In this document: piece after piece, positions 6,172-10,332 of the stretch
Layout of the letters: every line of letters starts with the position of its first letter
How positions within the stretch are numbered: the stretch's first letter is position 1
Origin: an uncultured Selenomonadales bacterium
GTDB lineage: Bacteria > Bacillota > Negativicutes > Selenomonadales > Selenomonadaceae
NCBI GenBank assembly: GCA_937877545.1
Contig: CALFJE010000058.1
Location: 1-10,332, forward strand
Direction: 5' to 3'
DNA length: 10,332 nucleotides
Notes under the pieces: model-generated
Told to the model about the DNA's origin: nothing
What the model saw: the letters and a program-made list of their open reading frames with translations, nothing else
The model's database searches: none
Made by a program: the position numbers and the translations under genes

Positions 6172-7749
6172 ATGCGACGAATATTTTTCCTGTTGGCAAC
6201 GCTGATAGTCTTGACGGCTTCAGCGTCCGCGCAGGACAAGACGATTTTGTACGTGCCGATAGACAATCGCCCGTGCAATCTGTATCAAGTGGTGCAAGTG
6301 GCTCAAAAACTCGGCTACGAAATTTTGACGCCGCCCGCCGACCTTATCGGCTCCAAGACTTTCAAAGGCGACCCCGATGAACTTTTCCTTTGGCTAGATG
6401 ACAACGCCCCGAAAGCTCAAGCCGCCGTCGTTTCCACAGACGCTTTGCTTTACGGCAGTCTTGTAGCCTCGCGCACTCACGACTTGGACGCGCAAACAAT
6501 TTTGGAACGCGCCGAACGTTTCAAGACTTTTCACGAGCTGTATCCGAGCTTGCCGATTTACGCCTTCGGGACGATTATGCGCACGCCGCGTTCTGGCAGC
6601 GCGTCCAGTGCCGAACCCGATTATTATAAAACTTACGGCGCGACAATTTTTAATTACACCGTGCTCCTCGATAAGCAGGAGATGAATAAACTTTCCGGCG
6701 GCGATAAGCGCAAGCTCAACCGATTGGAAGCCGACATTCCCAAGGAGTATCTGGACGATTGGTTTATGCGCCGCGCCAAGAATTCCGACGCCAACGAACG
6801 CTTTATCGAGCTGACGCGGGCGGGCGTCTTTGATTATTTCCTGCTGGGTTGCGACGACAGCGCGATGTATTCGCAGACGCACAGGGAGAGCCGTCACCTG
6901 ACCGAGCTGGGCGCAGATTTGGGTAAAACCGCCTTTCAAGTCACGTCGGGCGCGGACGAGCTGGGCATGTTGATGATTGCCCGCGCCATTAACTACAGCA
7001 TGAACGCGACGCCGTTTGTCTCCGTGCTTTACAACGCCGGCACCGGCGCGGACACCTTCCCCGCCTATTGCAACGAGCCGATTGGCGTTTCCGTTGACGC
7101 GGCGATTGTGGCGGCGGGCGGCTTGCAAATCCCCTCGCATGAACGCGCCGACCTTATCCTTGCCGTAAACACCCGCGAGGACGGCAAAACCTTCGAGGCT
7201 GCCGTCGCCAAAAAGAATAAGCTCAAACTGCGCGGCGACCTCAAGGATTTTCTTAAGCCCGTCAAAAAGCTCGTGGCGGCGGGGCGTCCCGTGGCGATAG
7301 CCGATATTTCCTTCGCCAACGGTGCCGATAACGCCTTGATGAATCAGATTAAGCGCGACGATTTGCAGTTCAAGATTCGAGCTTACGGCGGCTGGAACAC
7401 CGCTACCAATTCGAGCGGCTTCCTAATCGGCGCGGGTGTGCTGACGCCCTACATGACGGACAAGGACGTTGCCGAGCTGTTGATTACGCGCTACCTGGAC
7501 GAGTGGGCTTATCAAGCCAACGTGCGCAATGAGATTGTCGGCGCGAGCTACGGCATAGCGGGCGAGGGTACGCCTATGGATTTGAAGGAAAAGCTTCCGC
7601 CCTTGGAAAAGCTCCTCAACGAGCGCATGAGTGCCTTTGCCGCCGAGAATTTACGCTTGCCCAAAAAGTGGCGGCTTGAGGATTTGCAATTCCGTTTGCC
7701 GTGGCAGAGAACGTTCGAGTGCGAATCGCGCTTTAAACTTGTCGGCTGA
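6172..7749 (+). CDS. Exported DUF4127 family protein
   Basis: A 525-residue protein that I place in the DUF4127 family, whose function is not established. Residues 1-20 are a signal peptide with a predicted cut at ASA|Q, so the mature protein is outside the cytoplasmic membrane; there is no lipobox cysteine and no later membrane segment. Family-like conserved blocks visible: VPIDNRPCN (28-36), 'STDALLYGSLVASR' (88-101), 'LLGCDDSAMYSQTHRE' (224-239) and 'GADELGMLMIARA' (from 260). The clustered Asp, His and Glu residues are what an enzyme with a metal or sugar site might show, but this is not proven. The start is fixed by GGAGG at 6160-6164 and by the signal peptide. It follows a duplicated copy of its own start and is 11 bp from the DUF1294 gene, so the two are probably cotranscribed from the 5991-6019 promoter. 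Confidence 0.88.
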   Translation: MRRIFFLLATLIVLTASASAQDKTILYVPIDNRPCNLYQVVQVAQKLGYEILTPPADLIGSKTFKGDPDELFLWLDDNAPKAQAAVVSTDALLYGSLVASRTHDLDAQTILERAERFKTFHELYPSLPIYAFGTIMRTPRSGSASSAEPDYYKTYGATIFNYTVLLDKQEMNKLSGGDKRKLNRLEADIPKEYLDDWFMRRAKNSDANERFIELTRAGVFDYFLLGCDDSAMYSQTHRESRHLTELGADLGKTAFQVTSGADELGMLMIARAINYSMNATPFVSVLYNAGTGADTFPAYCNEPIGVSVDAAIVAAGGLQIPSHERADLILAVNTREDGKTFEAAVAKKNKLKLRGDLKDFLKPVKKLVAAGRPVAIADISFANGADNALMNQIKRDDLQFKIRAYGGWNTATNSSGFLIGAGVLTPYMTDKDVAELLITRYLDEWAYQANVRNEIVGASYGIAGEGTPMDLKEKLPPLEKLLNERMSAFAAENLRLPKKWRLEDLQFRLPWQRTFECESRFKLVG

Positions 7750-7760
7750 ACGGAGGATTT

Positions 7761-8066
7761 ATGGCTGAGGAATTTTTATTGGCGGCATATTTGGCGGCGG
7801 TCAACGTCGTGACGTTCGGCTTGTTCGCCTACGATAAATATTGCGCGACGCACGATAACCGGCGCGTCCGCGAAAGCACGTTGCTGATTATGGCGGCGAT
7901 TGGCGGAACGGTCGGCGCGGGCGCGGCCATGAAAATTTGCCGTCACAAGACGCGACACTTAAAATTTAAGTTCGGCGTGCCGCTCCTGCTTTCCGCGCAG
8001 ATTATCCTAATCTTCGTGACCAATCCGGGCAATATCGTTGGGCGGCTGTTATCTTTCGTCCGATAA
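7761..8066 (+). CDS. DUF1294 small membrane protein
   Basis: A 101-residue inner-membrane protein of the DUF1294 family, function unknown. Family signatures seen: an N-terminal membrane segment ending in 'FAYDK' (22-26), 'RRVRES' (34-39), a glycine-rich second membrane segment (41-57 with GG at 48-49), the basic 'RHKTRHLKF' (61-69) and a third membrane segment (about 73-88). The length is typical for a stand-alone member. It begins 11 bp after the DUF4127 stop with GGAGG at 7752-7756, so it is the second gene of that operon. The link between the exported protein and this membrane protein is contextual only. Confidence 0.88.
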   Translation: MAEEFLLAAYLAAVNVVTFGLFAYDKYCATHDNRRVRESTLLIMAAIGGTVGAGAAMKICRHKTRHLKFKFGVPLLLSAQIILIFVTNPGNIVGRLLSFVR

Positions 8067-8095
8067 TTGCGGCGGGGAATTTTTTTTGTTATCAT
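8067..8095 (+). promoter_or_regulatory. Candidate promoter for the recT-argB operon
   Basis: -35 TTGCGG (8067-8072), a 17-bp spacer containing eight T residues, -10 TATCAT (8090-8095). It starts directly after the DUF1294 stop codon and lies 27 bp before the recT ATG, which has AGGAG at 8111-8115. I see no terminator between the DUF1294 gene and this promoter, so read-through from upstream is also possible. Confidence 0.6.
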
Positions 8096-8098
8096 AAC
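8088..8098. promoter_or_regulatory. Palindrome over the recT -10 box, possible operator
   Basis: The sequence gttatcataac has perfect 5-bp arms around one central base and overlaps the -10 hexamer completely. A repressor bound here would block the promoter. It is short, AT-rich and may be chance. Confidence 0.35.
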
Positions 8099-8122
8099 GA
8101 AAAATTTTAAAGGAGAATTTAT

Positions 8123-8941
8123 ATGAGACAAGACAACCCTACGCTTAAACAAATGCTCGACTCCGAAACCATCAGACGCCGCTTTGAGGAGTTGCTTGAC
8201 AAATCCGCGCCTTCGTTCATCTCGTCAATCCTGACGATTTTCAACAGCAACTCTAAGTTGCGCGAGTGTTCGCCGAATTCGATACTGAGCGCGGCAGGCA
8301 TAGCGGCGGCATTGAAGTTGCCGATAAATCCGAGCCTGGGCTTCGCGTTCATCGTGCCTTACAAGGGCTTGGCGACCTTCCAAATGGGCGCAAAGGGCTT
8401 CGTGCAGTTGGCAATGCGCAGCGGACAATATCGGACGCTCCATGCGGGCGCGGTGCGCGAGGGGCAACTTAAGGAAATCGACTTCGTGACGGGCGAGATA
8501 ATTCGCGGCGAAAAAATCAGCGACGAGATTGTCGGCTACGTGGCGTATATGGAGCTGATTAACGGCTTCACAAAGGCTCTTTACATGACGGTTGAGGAAC
8601 TCTACGCGCACGCCGAGAAATATTCCATGAGCTACGCCTACGACCTCAAGCACGGCAGGAAGACCTCCGTCTGGTCTACCAACTTCGACGCCATGGCGCG
8701 TAAAACCGTGCTTAAGCGTTTGCTGAGCAATTTCGGCGTCATAAGCATAGACCAACAGAGCGCGGCATTGGCGACGGCGTTGCAAGCTGACCAGGCGGCT
8801 ATCACCGAGGACGGTTTCCGCTACGTTGACAACGAGCGCGGCGAGGAGAAAATCGTCCCCTTCAACGAGATACTTGATTTGCCCGAAGCCGGCGACGACG
8901 AACCTCCCGCCGACGACGATACGGAGGATAATCATGATTGA
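8123..8941 (+). CDS. recT: RecT family single-strand DNA annealing protein
   Basis: A 272-residue RecT/Redbeta-type annealase, about the usual family length. These proteins coat single-stranded DNA and pair it with a complementary strand in phage-type homologous recombination. Family motifs: 'AAGIAAALKLPINPSLGFAF' (57-76), 'VPYKGLATFQMGAKGF' (78-93), 'LAMRSGQYRTLHAGAV' (96-111), and 'WSTNFDAMARKTVLKRLL' (184-201). The C-terminus (257-272) is a strongly acidic tail with 9 Asp/Glu in 16 residues, like the tips of DNA-binding proteins that recruit partners. The usual phage companions (RecE-type exonuclease, single-strand binding protein) are absent: the neighbours are a DUF1294 gene and argB, which starts inside the last codons. 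That points to a domesticated or stranded phage gene. Codon use looks like that of its neighbours. Confidence 0.93.
   Translation: MRQDNPTLKQMLDSETIRRRFEELLDKSAPSFISSILTIFNSNSKLRECSPNSILSAAGIAAALKLPINPSLGFAFIVPYKGLATFQMGAKGFVQLAMRSGQYRTLHAGAVREGQLKEIDFVTGEIIRGEKISDEIVGYVAYMELINGFTKALYMTVEELYAHAEKYSMSYAYDLKHGRKTSVWSTNFDAMARKTVLKRLLSNFGVISIDQQSAALATALQADQAAITEDGFRYVDNERGEEKIVPFNEILDLPEAGDDEPPADDDTEDNHD
8923..8927 (+). promoter_or_regulatory. Ribosome binding site that sets the argB start inside recT
   Basis: GGAGG lies within the recT coding end, six bases before the ATG at 8934. It supports that start over the in-frame ATG at 8826 (deep inside recT) and over the later ATGs at 8961 and 9000, which lack an equally good site. 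Confidence 0.82.
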
Positions 8942-9971
8942 TAAAACTTTACAGCTGAACATGGCGACCGACGTGCTGAAGAAATTCCTGCCCGCCGAGA
9001 TGATTGACGAGGCTTTGGCTGAACTCAACGCCGAAGTCAAAAAATCACCCGAAGCCGAGAAAATTCCCGCGCCCGTCGAGCCGACCAAAGTCTACAGCGC
9101 GGACGACAGGGCGGCGATTTTGGTTGAGGCTTTGCCTTATATTCGCGAGTTCCACGGCAAGACGATTGTTATCAAATACGGCGGCAACGCCATGGTCAAC
9201 GACGAGCTTAAGGCGTCCGTCATGCAGGATATTGCGCTGATGAAGTTCGTCGGGATAAACGTAGTTATCGTGCACGGCGGCGGTCCGGAAATTACCGGCT
9301 TCCTTAAAAAGTTGGGCAAGGAAAGTTCGTTCGTGAGCGGATTGCGCGTCACCGACGAGGAAACCGTCGAGATAGCGGAAATGGTGCTTGCCGGCAAAAT
9401 CAATTCGGAGATAGTGACGCTTTTGAATCGACGCGGGCTTAGGGCGGTCGGCTTGAGCGGTAAGGACGCCGATTTGATTCAAGCCGCCAAAAAGCTTGCC
9501 ACGGTCTACGACGGCGGCGAGAAGACCAAGGTTGACATCGGCTACGTCGGCAAGGTTAAGCAGGTCAATATTCAGATTGTGCGCGACCTTATCGGGCAGG
9601 ATTATGTTCCCGTCATTGCGCCGATTGGCGTGGGCGAGGACGGCTTGAGCTACAACATCAATGCCGATTACGTGGCGGCGGACATTGCGGGTGCGCTCAA
9701 TGCTGAGAAACTTTTGCTCCTCACCGATACCGAAGGCGTCTACAAGAATTTTGAGGACAAGAGCAGTTTCATATCGACGCTTAAGGCTGACGAGGCGCGG
9801 GCGTTGATTAAAGACGGCGTGATAAGCGGCGGCATGATTCCCAAGGTCGAGGCGTGTTTGCGGGCGGTGGACAGCGGCGCGAATAAGGCTTACATCATAG
9901 ACGGGCGGCTTCCCCACTCGATAATTTTGGAGCTGTTCACGGCGGCAGGGCTCGGCACGGAGGTCAAGTAG
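8934..9971 (+). CDS. argB: Acetylglutamate kinase with N-terminal extension
   Basis: Cytoplasmic enzyme that phosphorylates N-acetylglutamate with ATP, the second step of arginine synthesis. At 345 residues it is about 50 longer than usual. The standard enzyme begins near 'DRAAILVEALPYIREF' (58-73). Before it lies an extra helix-like segment (10-37) and a Pro/Glu-rich linker (38-52). Core motifs: IKYGGNAM (80-87, Lys81 catalytic), HGGG (114-117), NINAD (241-245, Asp245 catalytic) and 'GVISGGMIPKV' (295-305, Lys304). The 'EALPYI' helix and the C-terminal 'HSIILELFTAAGLGT' (328-342) are the signature of hexameric, arginine-inhibited enzymes, so feedback control is likely. The ATG overlaps the recT stop (ATGATTGA), implying translational coupling. 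No other arginine gene is recognisable beside it; the next gene starts 13 bp later. Confidence 0.95.
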   Translation: MIDKTLQLNMATDVLKKFLPAEMIDEALAELNAEVKKSPEAEKIPAPVEPTKVYSADDRAAILVEALPYIREFHGKTIVIKYGGNAMVNDELKASVMQDIALMKFVGINVVIVHGGGPEITGFLKKLGKESSFVSGLRVTDEETVEIAEMVLAGKINSEIVTLLNRRGLRAVGLSGKDADLIQAAKKLATVYDGGEKTKVDIGYVGKVKQVNIQIVRDLIGQDYVPVIAPIGVGEDGLSYNINADYVAADIAGALNAEKLLLLTDTEGVYKNFEDKSSFISTLKADEARALIKDGVISGGMIPKVEACLRAVDSGANKAYIIDGRLPHSIILELFTAAGLGTEVK

Positions 9972-9976
9972 GGAGG
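9972..9976 (+). promoter_or_regulatory. Ribosome binding site that sets a TTG start
   Basis: GGAGG sits right after the argB stop and eight bases before TTG at 9985. No ATG or GTG start in that frame lies near it, and the nearer TTG (9980) hits a stop after two codons. Confidence 0.72.
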
Positions 9977-9984
9977 CGATTGCT

Positions 9985-10332
9985 TTGAGAGTTGCAAATC
10001 ACGTTCAGATTCAAAATCTGGTCAAAAGGCTTTTCCGCGAGACTTACGGCGTTGAAGACGATACGCTCTATCAAGACGCCGAACTGCGCGAGCGGATTCG
10101 TGGCGCGGTCAAGGAGTTACGTCTGTCCTATCAAAATTCAACGTGCATCACGAACTACGACGCGGAAGAGATTCGCAAGGCGTACATGATTGCTTACTAT
10201 CCCTATTTCATCGTGCCCGCCGGCTACGTCGTGAGCAACCACGTTGTGCCGCACGCGCAGGCTGAAGCCGGCAACTGGACTTTTTTTGCCGCCGGTCCTT
10301 GCCCCGAACTTTTGGGCGTCGCTCGTATTCGT
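9985..10332 (+). CDS. Unrecognised protein, 5' part (runs off the right edge)
   Basis: From TTG at 9985 the frame stays open to the last base, giving 116 residues. It starts 13 bp after argB with a good ribosome binding site, so it belongs to the recT-argB operon. The N-terminus (about 1-50) is charged and helical, including 'NLVKRLFRETYG'. Then comes a segment with an aromatic run, 'KAYMIAYYPYFIVPAGYVV', and 'WTFFAAGPCPELLGV' near the edge. The last block faintly recalls the nucleotide-binding loop of S-adenosylmethionine-dependent methyltransferases, and the 'AY...YYP' helix before it fits such proteins, but this is a weak guess from partial sequence. There is no signal peptide. It is not one of the usual arginine pathway enzymes as far as I can tell. 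Confidence 0.75.
   Translation, partial: MRVANHVQIQNLVKRLFRETYGVEDDTLYQDAELRERIRGAVKELRLSYQNSTCITNYDAEEIRKAYMIAYYPYFIVPAGYVVSNHVVPHAQAEAGNWTFFAAGPCPELLGVARIR

Larger units (their letters stand above)
6034..6236 (+). repeat. 126-bp-offset tandem duplication of ribosome binding site plus signal peptide
   Basis: Bases 6034-6110 are repeated at 6160-6236 with four mismatches in 77 (about 95% identical). Each copy holds the GGAGG site, the ATG and 21 codons through the predicted signal peptidase site. Three of the mismatches lie side by side in codons 8-9 and one is synonymous. The intervening 49 bp (6111-6159) are not duplicated. Confidence 0.93.

Noticed and set aside
6172..6240. Lipoprotein reading of the DUF4127 N-terminus
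   Set aside because: There is no cysteine at or near the predicted cleavage site; the ASA|Q pattern fits signal peptidase I.
5955..6278. A 107-codon minus-strand frame containing an internal protein repeat
   Set aside because: The repeat is only the antisense of the duplicated signal-peptide region, and the frame crosses both divergent promoters.
8055..8087. Intrinsic terminator after the DUF1294 gene (GC-rich stretch followed by eight T)
   Set aside because: I could not find a convincing stem: only ccg/cgg pairs before the T-run. The T-run fits better as the spacer of the recT promoter.
8826..8933. Upstream in-frame ATG at 8826 as argB start
   Set aside because: It would overlap recT by 116 bp, has no ribosome binding site, and the added residues are an out-of-frame reading of the RecT C-terminus. 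GGAGG at 8923 points to 8934.
8225..9917. Long minus-strand open frames (8225-9088 and 9045-9917) opposite recT and argB
   Set aside because: They mirror strongly supported plus-strand genes. The arginine- and histidine-rich or valine-rich composition and absence of ribosome binding sites mark them as codon-bias shadows.

Overview
This looks like a chromosomal segment from a diderm Firmicute, most plausibly a member of the Negativicutes (Selenomonas-type relatives). The basis is a combination: strong GGAGG ribosome binding sites before nearly every gene, a large RTX calcium-binding repeat protein of the kind exported across an outer membrane, a DUF4127 protein, and an arginine-sensitive type ArgB. 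The taxonomic call is inference. No rRNA, tRNA, insertion sequence or CRISPR array is visible.

Region 1 (1-4238, + strand) is the 3' part of a giant, repetitive, acidic, secreted-type protein. It starts with copies of a 94-residue repeat. Five modules of about 210 residues follow, each carrying three RTX nonapeptides, and then a different C-terminal cap. Two non-adjacent modules (first and third) share a 167-bp perfectly identical stretch, a sign of recent recombination or duplication. The gene ends in a strong intrinsic terminator (4277-4307), followed by a 28-bp heptamer microsatellite and a second terminator that serves the convergent gene.

Region 2 (4401-5930, - strand) is a monocistronic cytoplasmic GH32 beta-fructosidase, probably sucrose-6-phosphate hydrolase, with its own promoter and terminator. 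Its promoter lies back to back with a strong + strand promoter in a short divergent control region that contains a spaced 9-bp direct repeat.

Region 3 (6046-8066, + strand) begins with a 32-codon ORF that is a near-copy of the ribosome binding site and signal peptide of the next gene. After it come an exported DUF4127 protein and a small DUF1294 membrane protein, closely spaced as one operon.

Region 4 (8067-10332, + strand) has its own promoter, with a palindrome over the -10 box, and three tightly packed genes: a RecT-type single-strand annealing protein, an acetylglutamate kinase (argB) that overlaps recT by 8 bp and has an unusual N-terminal extension of about 50 residues, and an unrecognised gene with a TTG start that runs off the right edge. 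A phage-type annealase translationally coupled to an arginine biosynthesis enzyme is the most unexpected arrangement here. The duplicated signal-peptide mini-ORF is second.
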